A stretch of 64,000 nucleotides of DNA from Sphagnum magellanicum (lineage: Eukaryota; Streptophyta; Sphagnopsida; Sphagnales; Sphagnaceae). The notes below the pieces were generated by a model, which had not been told where the DNA came from, made no database searches, and worked only from the letters and a program-made list of their open reading frames with translations. Every line of letters begins with the position of its first letter. The stretch's first letter is position 1. Positions 48,609 through 59,525 of the stretch are shown piece after piece. Made by a program: the position numbers and the translations under genes. Where the stretch lies: contig CM038912.1 in assembly GCA_021904315.1 (NCBI GenBank), positions 22,294,949 through 22,358,948 on the forward strand. The letters are read 5' to 3'.

Positions 48609-50997
48609 TCAAGACAGTTCTTGCAATCCAATGACACCTGCAGAAATGACATTGAAAATCAATCCTCGATTACACTTGCAGTGACCCAATTCGTCAAATT
48701 CTAAATTCAACTCTCAATACCTGGCACGCAGTGATTACAACCACAATGCTCACTTCAAACATAATTTCCTATCAGATCCCACACATTCACAGTGGCCTTA
48801 CCACAAGCTAGTCTTCCACCCGCATTTCCAGTGGTCTTGCTCAGTTCAGTACCACCTGAACATAATTGCAGTGCAATCTCATATCAGAAGCCCATGACGA
48901 GTTTTATGAAACTTGCTTGCACAGATGTACAACCACCTATACACAAGATGATCAGCAGAAGTTTGTGTTTTATACATCTCTTTACATATGAATTCTATGA
49001 ATGTGAAATCTAAACTCATGCAACCAAGAAAATGGAACATGACCCATGGGCTGCAATCCCTTGAATTCCTATCGGTTCAGGATGTTATGAAATGGTGATT
49101 CAAGGAGGAAAACAGCAGGAAGGGTTAAATCTGGACCTTGAACAGAAGAACTTTCAGTTGCAGCTTGCAAGTCTGAGTACAGGATTCATGATTGAACAAG
49201 GAAATCAGCAGTGACAGAAACAACTTGCAACAAAGCATAAATGCATGGAACAGTTCACACCTCTGCCAAGATCATCAGGGTCAGTATGCACAACTACAGC
49301 TCGGCCAACAATTGAGTTTGCTCCACTCAAAGGAATCTGCAAATTGAAGAACCGTTAGAACTGTCAAAAGCAACATTAGATTAACTCTCAAGGATCATTA
49401 CAATGCATCACATCCATCTGATCCACTGTCTTTCATCATTGGAAACAGTTGCCCAAGAAATGTGTGTGTGGAACATGAGTACAGAAGTCTAGCTGCAATC
49501 CAGAAGGCATCATGAGGGTAAGCTCTTTGCCTGTAAATCCTTTATAGAAATCTCTGCAACACCTGCACCAACCCATCAGAAACCATGTGAGATCAGAACA
49601 GATTCCAGAATTAACAGTCCCTGGTAGAAAGAATTCATAATTGCACACAGTACCTGGATACCAGCAGCAGATTCATGCTGATGTCAAATGATATAGACTT
49701 GAATTCTCATGAACTTTTCTGAGAATTCAGCAACTGAGTAAGTCTCAATGTGCTTGCTGCATCTTACCATCATTTCCAGCAGTGACGTTGCCTAGATCAC
49801 CAGCATGACGAATTTCATCTTCAGGAGCTCCATGGTCCAGATTATTAGGGTTGAAGTGAGGACCTAGTTGATCACACACATCATGCCAAAAGCCCCACCA
49901 AGAGGTCCCCGTTTCATCACGTGGGTCAAAAAGAGAGAAAATTCTACCAAGAAACAGGCAGGGTTCACAGTGACAACATGAGGTTGCACCTAAGTATAGG
50001 GAGAGCTCCTGATGGCAGGACCTCCCCAGTGTAACAAACCAGGTAAACAATAAATCTCACACCTAATTTCCCTCTGACCAGGATCTTACACCATAATTCT
50101 CCTCTTACCCCATGAGCAAGAGTCTATGGCAGGTAAGTGCCTTCACTTAATGAAGCAAAAATATCTCCCAGGTTGTCACAATCTGAAAACTCTGAACCTT
50201 AAGACCATAAGCATCTAAAACATTGAGCATGGCATGTGAAGCTCCTGCAGCTTATCAACATCAGAATGTCCATGTATATTTTTCTACCATGATCTCTTTT
50301 TTGAGCAGACTTCAAGCTTGAAGAACTTCATATTCTGCTTTTGGGTCATTGTCTTCCTCACTCATTATAAAGGACGAGTGCACTAGGAAGAGGTAGGTCC
50401 ATTACCAGTGGACAGGCAGCCATTGGTGGTGTCACCCTGCGCATGAACGTGAAAGCCATGCTTGCCTGGCCTCAATCCTTCAATTTTTCCAGTTACGATA
50501 GTTGGCCCATCTGCACATACTCATTTCCACAACAAAGAGATGATCAAAATTGATGGGTCATTGCAGCCTGATCATATCCAACCACTTGATTGCAGGCGCC
50601 ATTGAGGTGTTGCAAGGGGGTGAAAGGAGGCCCAAAGACAGGGTGACTTTACGGATATCTCTATTGTGAAAAAGCCCAAGTGAATCCAGGTTCACTTACG
50701 TAGGAAATGTTTCTATGGTGGACTCCACATGACCGTAGAATGTAGGGATACCAAACTTTGGCCCATTTCTTTCTGGGTACATCACAATGTTGTCTCTACC
50801 CTGATCAAGGGCAGAGCCAACAAAACTCAAGTCCAATCAAGCGACTCGTTGCACATCCTGTAAGAAAATTTCGTCAAAAAGGAATGTTTCTGCAGCTTAA
50901 AAACAAAACACCGACCTTCGTGATCTTGCTTAAAGAAGACAGTTCCGCTCACTCCTTCAGTTCCTGTCAACACTGCCACGGCCTTCAAGGGCGCCAT
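48609..50997 (-). CDS. CSD1: Cytosolic Cu/Zn superoxide dismutase, seven coding exons
   Basis: Exons (minus strand): 50997-50916, 50510-50406, 49863-49768, 49553-49531, 49336-49261, 48855-48802, 48637-48609; 154 residues, the family's usual length. Starts [20 protein letters not shown] with no transit peptide, so cytosolic. Copper ligands H48, H50, H65, H119; zinc ligands H65, H73, H82, D85; disulfide C59-C145; guiding arginine R142 in GGRLACG. The enzyme dismutates superoxide to oxygen and peroxide. All introns are GT-AG except the fourth, whose donor reads CAG|GCAAAG (49530-49529), a GC-AG intron forced by frame: reading on gives a stop within a few codons, and [17 protein letters not shown] is the conserved join. 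Exon 4 is only 23 bases. A repeat with tRNA-like boxes begins about 90 bases upstream of the start codon. Confidence 0.96.
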
Positions 50998-51088
50998 TCA
51001 ACTTCGTTTTTCTCACAAGTGTATTGAAAGGAAATTTACAAGACGACCGATCTTGACCCGAAACAATTTTCTCGAAGCACGAATAGAC

Positions 51089-52060
51089 AGACACAGTGAG
51101 TGCGGAGAGATTTTGCAATACGAATCCTGCGACGGACACAAAATCGCAGAGAATTATATAAGCGCTTGTTGAAGGAGGGAGGAGATCGAGGCCAAGGGAC
51201 CGATGGCGCGGATCATGCAGCGAAGTGGAGAGCCTTCCTCTTCCACATACGGGACAAGACCAGTGTGTACCTTGTTGTTGGAATTCGAACCCCCGACGCT
51301 CTGGTTGGTAGAGCTTTCAAACTGATCCGGCTAACCATGATCAGCTGACTCATTTACCAAACTTTATATCTCTTTGTTGACGAGTTTGAAGACTTTTGGG
51401 ATTGTTGTCTCACGTGTAGATCTTTATTTATTTATTTATTTTTTCATTGGCTTTGTAAGGTACCTTGCTTTCTTTCTTCCTTCTGGGTATTTAAAAACCT
51501 TTTAAGCTGGCATACCGAACCCATCACTCTCATTCACAATTGGTAAATTCTATTGAAACATTTTAATTTTTTTTTAAAAAGGGTTCCAATAACCCCGTTT
51601 TCAATATTCTAAAATTTTGACATTAAAGAATAATTATATAAGGTATATTATTATTTTGTAATAAACAGTGATAATCTATTGGTTGGGTCCAGTCAACCCT
51701 TTGCAATTGGCCGGGAGTTTGATTCTAAGATTTTTTGGCAAAAAATTTCTTTTTTTCTTTTTTTCTTCTTATTTTGTTTTCCCCGGCTTTCTCTTTTTAG
51801 AATTATTTATCGCCCAACCATGATAGCAGGTACAATATTCAAACTTTAGAACCTAGCATATCTTTCAAAACCTTTGAGTTATTCAAAACTTTATATTCTA
51901 GCATATCTTTCAAAACCTTCCAATTTAGGATATTCAAATTGTAATACCTAGCATATCCATTTGCAAAACATGAAACTTGTGTGGAATGAACAAAAAGAAT
52001 TCATTTCAATGTTTTGGAAAGTGGGGTTTCTCTAAAACGAATTTATTTTTTCATTTACAA
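51089..52060. repeat. Duplicated block D1, copy A, with tRNA-like promoter boxes
   Basis: Matches 61561-62155 in the same orientation from AGTGCGGAGAGATTTTGCAA to the words GTGGGGTTTCTCTAAAAC. Copy A has about 390 extra bases (51565-51950). On the minus strand, 51350-51280 reads TGGTTAGCCGG ... GGTTCGAATTCC, resembling box A and box B of an RNA polymerase III promoter with tRNA-like spacing, so part of the block may be a tRNA-derived SINE. The plus-strand frame MRRDFAIRILRRTQNR is kept in both copies but the two then diverge, and I do not treat it as a gene. Confidence 0.8.
51836..51975. repeat. 45-50-bp minisatellite inside D1 copy A
   Basis: TAGCATATC at 51854, 51899 and 51949, each preceded by ATTCAAA-type and followed by TTTCAAAACCTT-type words. 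Lies at the edge of the segment that copy B lacks. Confidence 0.7.
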
Positions 52061-52125
52061 ATGAATATAACACAACATTTATACCATTTTTATCGATTAA
52101 TTATATTTTTAAAAGGTGGGAAAAA

Positions 52126-52156
<31 letters not shown>

Positions 52157-53209
52157 CCATGTTGATTTTAAATATGTTTGTTTACAAATTGTTTTATGAA
52201 AACAAAGAAAAGAAAATCTTCAAGATATCATTCTTGTTCAAATGTATGAAACAGTGAAGATTCAAATGCATTTTCGGTCAATTTACTTGATATTTTTCTT
52301 AACGATTTTTTTATAAATGTGTAGATCTTGGAAAAATCTTTAACAATGAAATTTTATTTATTTTCATTTGGACAAAGTATGGTAAAGATAGTAATGGTCA
52401 AAATAGAGTACTTTTGTATGTGACAAAGAGTGATGTAAGATAACGTTGTAAATTTATCCCATATTCTTTGTCAACAAGTGCAATTTTGAAAACTATATAA
52501 CTAGGTGAAAAAGTATTGATCTACACACAATATTTGCTTTAAGTATATTCAAAATGTAAAAAATATTACTTGTGATGAACCAATAAAAAAGGCTCGTCAC
52601 TAAAAAATAAATAGGATTTTACTTACTCACCTACTTAAGCCTTCCTACTTATTGATTGAAAGGCTAGATTACATTGAAATTAATTTATAATATATTTGAT
52701 GGCATTCACAACTAGGAAAAAAATACGACTAGTGGATAAACAATGTGTCCATATTCAATACATAATCATGTAGTCATGAATGACATTTACGACTATAAAC
52801 CCAATCATGGGTATAGTCATATTTGCCATGTTTTGGCATAGTGTAAACTCTAATGTTCAATATGTGTGCCAATTGAAAACTTGTTAAGCCACATTTTCCA
52901 TTCAAATATGGTTCAAGATGTTAACAAAAGCTACAATTTTTTCCCCATGTGTTCTTAACTTCCAAGGAAAAAAATACAAGAATAAAAAATGGAACATTTT
53001 TTATATCACACTTTTTGTAGAGAAAATGGAACCCTAAAAAAATAAGGTGCGAGTAAACTTTGTTGACATTCACAAGCAATTGGAAGGGATTGTCATCAAT
53101 GAATCCTTCTCTTATAGCCAAGTAGCATGACATCATGTTTGCATGCACAATAGGTGACATTCCATCCAAGGAAGTTGCCACACTAACACCACATCAATCA
53201 TGTGTAATG
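52061..53209. other. AT-rich intergenic DNA
   Basis: No gene. A GT then TA dinucleotide tract lies at 52124-52156. Confidence 0.55.
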
Positions 53210-53440
53210 TGTGTAGTGCCATGTCATCGAAACCATGGGCAACAATTTGCCATGTCTTTGCCACATAATTTCCATGTTATCTATGCCATGTCATGGGACT
53301 ACCACATTGTGTCTATGTCATGTTTTCCATGTCATTAACTTGCCACATGTGTGCCATGTCAATGCTAGGTCATCCATGTTAGGTCATCAATTTGCCACAT
53401 TAGTGCTACATCAATGTTACATGCTAACAAGTAATTTAAA
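53210..53440. repeat. Degenerate GCCATGTCA / TTGCCACAT word array
   Basis: GCCATGTC, CCATGTCA and TTGCCACAT words recur at irregular spacing through the interval. Looks like a decayed short tandem repeat rather than coding sequence. Confidence 0.6.
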
Positions 53441-56161
53441 TTATCCAAAAATGTGCAAGTGTGCACACCCCACACCTACACACCCCCATATTTCCACACC
53501 CCAAATTCTCAATCTCGCTTAGAGCAGGATGGTTTAAGTCATCTTTTTTCTTTCCAGAGCAAAATGGAACGGTTTAGTGATTTGGGGTATTTTAACATAA
53601 GGAGTCTTTTGTCCATCACCTTTTTTGTAATGTTGTTTGCATTTATGTAACTTTGTAATTGTTTTGCTAGTATAGTTTTTTGTGGCATAGCTAATAGATT
53701 ATGCTCATTTTCTAGGTTTAATCATTTTACGCTTAGGAATGGAAATGGTTGATCATTGCATCCCATACGTCTCTTTCAATGAAAAAATAGTCCATGAAAG
53801 GATGATCTTCCTATCTATAAAAACTACAACAACTGATTTTGGTTCTAAGTTGTTGATCAATGTTTTGACTTGCTTTACTCCATGTTTTTCTTGGTAAGAG
53901 TATGTGTTGATGGCTATGTTTAGTCCTAGACTCATTGATCTACACTACATTAACATTGTTTTTTGGCTGATTTTTTTATTGATCATCACCATTGGTACCA
54001 TTGGTGGAATATGTGTTCAATTTTATTTTCCATCTTGGTTTGATATATTGTTTTTGTTACAAAATCTTGCTCTTCCAAACCCTCAATCTATAGAATGGTT
54101 TCAACATACTATGGTAATATCTATTCAACTTCATCATTGTCCAGGTCTTCATCCCACTCTTCATGGATATGACAATACTAGGGTGAAGCAAATTGCCAAA
54201 CATAACCTTTGTCTATGATTGTTATTTCCATTCCTCCTTGTATTTCTCGATGAATCTATAGTACCTCCTTGAATTTATATAGATTACCATGCCTTTGGGT
54301 TGACAAACTCATCTTTGTTATTTCTTGTACCTGTTGTTGTAGATCTATAAGGGTAACCCCTAATTGCATTGTGTTCCCATCCCTTTGGTTTGATTTCCAA
54401 ATGTTCTACCTTCATTAGTAGCCTTGTTCAATATTGGGTTGCCTCATCATCTACTAGTAAATGCTTCCCAAGGTTCCATATTTGTTGTAGACGACATCTT
54501 GTACCCTATAGGCCATTCCTCTATCCTAAATATTTTTTGCATAATATATTGTACTCTTTTGGAATACAAAATTACGTAATGTCATTCACAAATTGTACTT
54601 CTACTACAATTTCTTCTTCATCTTGTTGCATTGCTATTTGTTTTAATTGTCTTTGTAGACTTTGGGTCACCATTTGATTTATGTTTGTTACCATTTTACC
54701 ACTCTTTTTTGGGATTTTATTTCTTTTTGGCCATAGATTTAAGTCCTGACAACAATTGCTTGCTTGGATTTAAATCCTAACAATTTTTCTCACCAATTTT
54801 GAATCTATAGATCAGAAAAAAAATTAAACAATTTCACAATAACCTTTTTGTACCGCTTGCAAAATAATAAAACTAAGGCAAATTATAAAAACTGAAATTT
54901 CAACCTCAAATTCATTTTGGGGATGGTTGCCAAATGATAAATCCTAATGTTCCAACACTGTATTATACCCAGATTTTGTTCTTTTAACAAATTAGTTATT
55001 AGTTACATAATATGTACACTTGAACAAATACATGATCCAAAATAATTCAACCAAAATTACCTCATAGCATATGAATCTACACATTTCTAAATTTGTAATA
55101 ATTCTACAACAATTCCAAATCTCATATTAATGGGAAAAAAAAAAAAAGATGATGAAAAGAAAACATAGAGAAAACAAAACAATAATTCATATTGAAGTAA
55201 TACTTTTCCTCATCAAATTTATCCTCTAAACTTTGAAAAACTACTCACCTCTCCAAAAGAACTCCCTCTTCCAACTCCAAGGCATCGTAAATTCACTCCA
55301 TTCTCCCACCATAAAATTGATTTGAATTTAATCCGAGCAGTCCCTAATCACCGAATCATCTTTCACCTCTGTCCACCTTGTCCCTATTGAATCTCCTCGG
55401 TCTAGCATAAAATAATTAGGAGGTCATACTTTAAGCGGGGGAAAATCTAAACCCTAAACCCATATGCCATAATTACTTTCTGCTACCACTCATGGGACTA
55501 ATGATGCTCAAATTAAAGGAGCCCTGGGATGCAAGCCTTCCCCCTATACATTAACCTTTAATTGACCGAACCAGTGCCAAGTGACAGGAGGGAGTTGCAA
55601 TCATATAACCTCCAAATAGTTGCAATTTTGCCACGTTTAAAAAGTTCGACTTAGTAGAGTTGTAGGGGACTTCCATCTGAATCTTTTGGTAGTAAAATGC
55701 GTAATTTGTGTGAGGAATGAGAAATCCTCATCTTTGAACTTGCAATTTTATGGGGATATGAGCAGCTTCCAAAATTTGGTGTTTCAAAATATTTGATTTA
55801 GCTATGATAAGTTCAATGACCCTAACACTCTTCTAGTAGATGGAAGTTGGGCAGATGAGGTTGGTGGAAAAAGAAATTCATCATTTGTACTTGAGATGAG
55901 GTAGAAATGAGTGGTCAAAATTGCACATACAATGATCATTTACACACAAGCAAAAAAATAAAATGCAAGCTAGTTTTCCTATTCCAATAGGGCATGTTGT
56001 TGAGGCCCAGTGCCTCCCAGAACCCTGCCAACTCCACTTTCGAAACTGGCAAAACTGGTCTTTTCATATAATGGGCAGATAGCAAAACTTGAAGATTTTT
56101 CTCCATTTTCAAGCTCAATTTTTTAATAAGTAAGCTTGAGAGACAAATAGCACATCGAAGG
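53441..56161. other. AT-rich intergenic DNA
   Basis: No gene supported. Frames at 53900-54680 and on the opposite strand are broken and lack recognised domains. A double telo-box lies at about 55446-55461. Confidence 0.45.
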
Positions 56162-56558
56162 TGCAAGAGAGAAGGAGGAAGGAAAGTGTCCCCTATAAGG
56201 GGTGTCAGGTTTTGACCGGGATAGTATAGGTACAAGTGCTAGGGACGAGGCTTCTGGTCCGCATAGACATCTGGGGTTAACAGCTGAGATGGCAGATTAT
56301 GTCATTATCTCATTTCTTACCACATTACCGATGATGATGCGACAATGGCCCAAACGCGTCCTGAACATAATTTTTTTTTCAAATCGTTCAATCGGTAGCC
56401 AGACTTCCACGGCAGAATGATGTGTAGAAGGCCAGTTCTCTTCTACGACAAGAGGGGAACTCCAATCTGGGAATCCTCAGTCCGTCCTTTTGAAGTATAC
56501 CCATACAATGATTCGTGCACCCTTTTGGAAAAACTGGTTCTAGTCTTTTATAGAGAGA
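56162..56558 (+). promoter_or_regulatory. Kinase 5' region, duplicated block D2, copy A
   Basis: A 397-base segment ending 19 bases before the kinase start codon. It is repeated at 62745-63150 with high identity (for example AATGATGTGTAGAAGGCCAG and CTCAATCC-free GGGAACTCCAATCTGGGAAT). It is more GC-rich than the flanking desert. It may be the kinase promoter and leader, or an older repeat that the kinase now uses as its promoter. Confidence 0.75.
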
Positions 56559-56577
56559 TTGGGAGCAAGTGCTGATC

Positions 56578-58191
56578 ATGGCCCCAAATTTCCTGGTCTT
56601 GGCCAGAAAGGCGATAGTTGAGGCTTTGGACCTTACATCTGGAAAGAATGAGCAACTCTTGAAGCTCAACAAACGGCAGTGTAAATGTGTTGCGCAGAAG
56701 CTCTCAGAGACTCGAGAAATTTTGAAATATGTGGAGTCTGCAGCCGGTTCTGCTAATTCCCTTGAACGACGTGATGCAACGTTGGGAAAAGAGCTGTATC
56801 GAGTTGTGACGGATGCTCTGTTGCTTATCAAGGAATGTCGTGGCGAGCAGTGGCTGAGAGCAGCCATTAGACGACGTAGTGAAATGAGCTCGGAGGACTT
56901 TGTCGAGATTTGTTATGAAGTGCAATGGTGCACTTACATACTCTGTATTTGTTTAGAGAGTGCTGTACGTAAGCAGGCTGCCGTTGTAGAGCCAGAATCA
57001 TGTGATGGTAGGCTGAGTGTTCTTGATCACTTCAAACTGGAGGCGGCCGCAAATCAAGATCGAGAGGATTTGAAATCATCTTTGAAGCTCCTAAGCCAAG
57101 GCCATGTTTGTGATGGTAGTTGTGCGAGGTCCACAGCTGAAAAATGCCTTGCTGCGCAGTTTAGTGAGAGGCTGGATAGTAGGCCGACTGAATTAGCAGC
57201 TGATCAGGGTAGTACGTCTGCAGAAGTATTGCCTTCCTTATTGTGGAAGATGAATCATCGAGATCTTCCTGATGTGAGGATGATAGGGCAAGGGTCCTTT
57301 GGCGAAGTTCAGGAAACCAAATGGCTAGGAGACAAATATGCCAAGAAGGTATTCCCTGGTGCTGACAACAAGAGTTTTAAGCAGGAGTCTGAGGTTCTGG
57401 CTCGCCTCTGTCATCCGAATGTGGTGAGAGTAGTTGGTTGGTCTGAAAATAGGAATGGTGTGAATGCCTCTATCATCATGGAGCTCATGCGCGAGGACCT
57501 TTTTAAGTTTTTGAGAAACTGTCGAAGCAACAATGAATCCAAGGGTTCCGCCGATGTTCCGCTATCAATCCTTGCAGCAGTGGATATTATGCTTCAAGTG
57601 GCACGGGGATTGAAATACTTGCACAGTAGACACGTAGTACATCGCGACGTCAAATCCTTGAACGTTTTAGTGAAACATCTTTCAGGCGTCCCTGAGCTTG
57701 AGTATAGCGAGGGATATCTAAATGCGAAGCTCGCCGATTTCGGGTTGTCCAAGACAAAAAACTCGAGCACCAGATATTCTAACCAGACACCCAATGTTGG
57801 TACTCGGAAATGGATGGCTCCCGAGGTGTTCGAAATCACCAAGGATAAGATTGACAGTGACGCTGTGCAAGTGCCTGAAACTGCACACCCCTTCAAAGCA
57901 GACGTGTACAGTTTCGCTATTGTGTGCTACGAGATCCTGACTGGGAAAGAGCCTTTTGAAGGTGAGCGTGACCTATACAAACGAATAACACTTGAGCATG
58001 CGCGGCCAAAGCTCCCCAAAATATGCCCGAGAAGGCTGGTGTCCTTGATACGACGGTGTTGGGACCACGATCCTCTTTCTAGGCCCGATTTCCCCGAAAT
58101 CTGCAAAGAATTACGATACATCAAAGGTCTTCTTCTCACGGGTACGCTTATTGCTTTCTCCACAAGCTACTCTGCTCAGTGCTACTCATGA
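56578..58191 (+). CDS. Cytoplasmic TKL-type kinase with MLKL-like N-terminal bundle
   Basis: The first ATG is 56578 (upstream GTG codons are not used), giving 537 residues if unspliced. Residues 1-140 are helical and charged (LARKAIVEALDL, VAQKLSETREILKYVESAAG), like the four-helix N-terminal domain of plant MLKL-like and related moss kinases. A polar linker follows, then a kinase: GQGSFGEV (237-244), YAKKVF lysine (256-257), HRDVKSLNVLV (355 on), ADFGLSK (386-392), GTRKWMAPE (408-416). All catalytic residues are present, unlike animal MLKL. No signal or membrane segment. In other plants such proteins act in immunity and cell death. The last 16 codons look like intron read-through: a donor at 58142 (ACGG|GTACGC) joins in frame to 58590-58648 and 58775-58999, giving a 615-residue alternative. 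The 5' region is duplicated at 62.7 kb. Confidence 0.85.
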   Translation: MAPNFLVLARKAIVEALDLTSGKNEQLLKLNKRQCKCVAQKLSETREILKYVESAAGSANSLERRDATLGKELYRVVTDALLLIKECRGEQWLRAAIRRRSEMSSEDFVEICYEVQWCTYILCICLESAVRKQAAVVEPESCDGRLSVLDHFKLEAAANQDREDLKSSLKLLSQGHVCDGSCARSTAEKCLAAQFSERLDSRPTELAADQGSTSAEVLPSLLWKMNHRDLPDVRMIGQGSFGEVQETKWLGDKYAKKVFPGADNKSFKQESEVLARLCHPNVVRVVGWSENRNGVNASIIMELMREDLFKFLRNCRSNNESKGSADVPLSILAAVDIMLQVARGLKYLHSRHVVHRDVKSLNVLVKHLSGVPELEYSEGYLNAKLADFGLSKTKNSSTRYSNQTPNVGTRKWMAPEVFEITKDKIDSDAVQVPETAHPFKADVYSFAIVCYEILTGKEPFEGERDLYKRITLEHARPKLPKICPRRLVSLIRRCWDHDPLSRPDFPEICKELRYIKGLLLTGTLIAFSTSYSAQCYS

Positions 58192-58589
58192 CAGAGCGCC
58201 TCCAAACAAGTCATAAAATAGGGCGCTAACTGCGAACGTGGTAGGTGCTTCCATCTTCAAAGAGTCACTTCTGGAGTTTACATTGAGCAATATTTTATGT
58301 AGTATTTTGTTCTTGTTGGAAATGAAACTTGAAATCTATGCCACCATTAAGACTCCAGAGTGCAGTATCTAGCATGGGGCAAGCAATCTTGTGCCTTGAA
58401 AGCCTTAACCATATCTCTCCAGTACATCTATTTTACAGCCCCCCAAAACCCCATCCCGCCTTCCAGTCAAATCTTGATCAATGATTTACATGAATCCTTG
58501 GTTATTTAAGCTTAAGGTTGTTTGCTGACAATTGTTTTCTTGGCTCAATGGGGACAACCTAATCTGGTTCCCTGTCTTTTACCTCACAG

Positions 58590-58999
58590 GTGATGAAACC
58601 CAGGTACTGAAAACTGACATTCCTGCTTCTACAGTGAAGCCAACTGAGGTAACAAATCTACCAATGTCACACTGATGCATTTCGAGTATGAGTTGGTTGT
58701 TGATCTTTTCTTGTATTGATACCAATATACATATTGTTCTCATACAAATAGCTATCATCGTCAATCGTTGCCAGAGTTCAAGTATCAGGTCATGCTCACA
58801 ACATGATCACAAGTATAGTGGCCTCAACCTTTTTGACAAGGTGGCATACACAGGATTACAAACCAGAGGTCCGGCTCCCTTGGTATATCAAATTGCATTT
58901 GGGAGTGAACACTATCATAAGCTTGGCAACTCTTGCCTTTCCCACTCTTTCCTTTCCCACAGCGTGGCAAACCTTCTCAAAGAAACTATAAGAAGATGA
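58590..58999 (+). CDS. Possible 3' exons of the MLKL-like kinase
   Basis: Two candidate exons, 58590-58648 (acceptor CTCACAG|GTGATG, donor GAG|GTAACA) and 58775-58999 (acceptor TGCCAG|AGTTCA, stop TGA). The phases fit the 58142 donor and continue LLLTG into DETQVLKTDIPASTVKPTE. The last exon is open for 74 codons (NLFDKVAYTGLQTRGPAPL) but a second frame (58803-58991) is open too, so the choice of frame is uncertain. No known domain. Confidence 0.4.
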
Positions 59000-59267
59000 G
59001 GTGAGTCTCATATGCATCTTGTGATTTAGGCAAGTAGGTCAAAACATGATTGAAATTAGATTTGGATTTTTTTTTCAATATTTTATGAAAGTTATGTCAT
59101 GTGCATTGTGAATATATTCATAGACTCAATTGAAAAAAAATAGCATTTTGGGAAAGTTAGCAAAATTGCATAATTATTTGTAGAAATAATCATTCCCTCC
59201 TCAACAAATGAATCGTGATTTGCATGTAGGTTCTAAGTTCTATATATGCTCATTACCGTTTGTGTAG
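59000..59267. other. AT-rich spacer
   Basis: No feature seen other than the TTTGTGTAG acceptor-like end just before the lectin fragment. Confidence 0.4.
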
Positions 59268-59525
59268 GTAAAATTTGACCACCCTAATGAGTATCTTCAA
59301 CAAATTGAGGGAGTTTTGGGTAAAGAACATGGTTACCATTCAATGGACATAAGGTGACTTGTGTCACTTCCATCCCATTCAAGACCAACATCAAAACCTA
59401 TGGCCCCAATGGCAACCCTGAACCTGGACTTGAAGGTCGAAAATTCACAAGTAGAAGTGGAAAGATCTTGGGTTTTTGAGGAGGCTCAGCTCAGGTTCTT
59501 GATGACTTGCAGTATTCATAAGTGA
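59268..59525 (+). pseudogene. Jacalin-like lectin domain fragment, broken
   Basis: After an acceptor-like TTTGTGTAG, the plus strand reads VKFDHPNEYLQQIEGVLG and, after a one-base frame change around 59350, TSIPFKTNIKTYGPNGNPE, then EGRKFTSRSGKILGF, a TGA, and GGSAQVLDDLQYS. These match the last half of a jacalin-related lectin domain in order: (V)EFDHPGEYL-S-SG, SLTFKTNKKTYGP-G-E-GTPF, GGKIVGFHGRSG-LDAIG. One frameshift and one stop in the usual GFHGRSG turn mean it is a relic unless edited by an unseen intron. Jacalin lectins bind mannose or galactose. I found no N-terminal half upstream. It may be the former C-terminal domain of the kinase upstream or a separate lectin gene. Confidence 0.72.

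Noticed and set aside
51100-51348. Frame starting MRRDFAIRILRRTQNR, also present at 61570
   Set aside because: The shared start reflects the duplicated block. The frames diverge by indels after about 25 residues, and the strand with promoter-like boxes is the opposite one.
51280-51350. A tRNA gene on the minus strand (and at 61752-61830)
   Set aside because: Box A- and box B-like words are present, but no acceptor or anticodon stem folds properly and the expected T before the anticodon is missing.
53640-54720. Broken minus-strand frames with Gln-rich helical text, considered as a retroelement fossil
   Set aside because: No domain that I can recognise and no terminal repeats; not enough to name an element.
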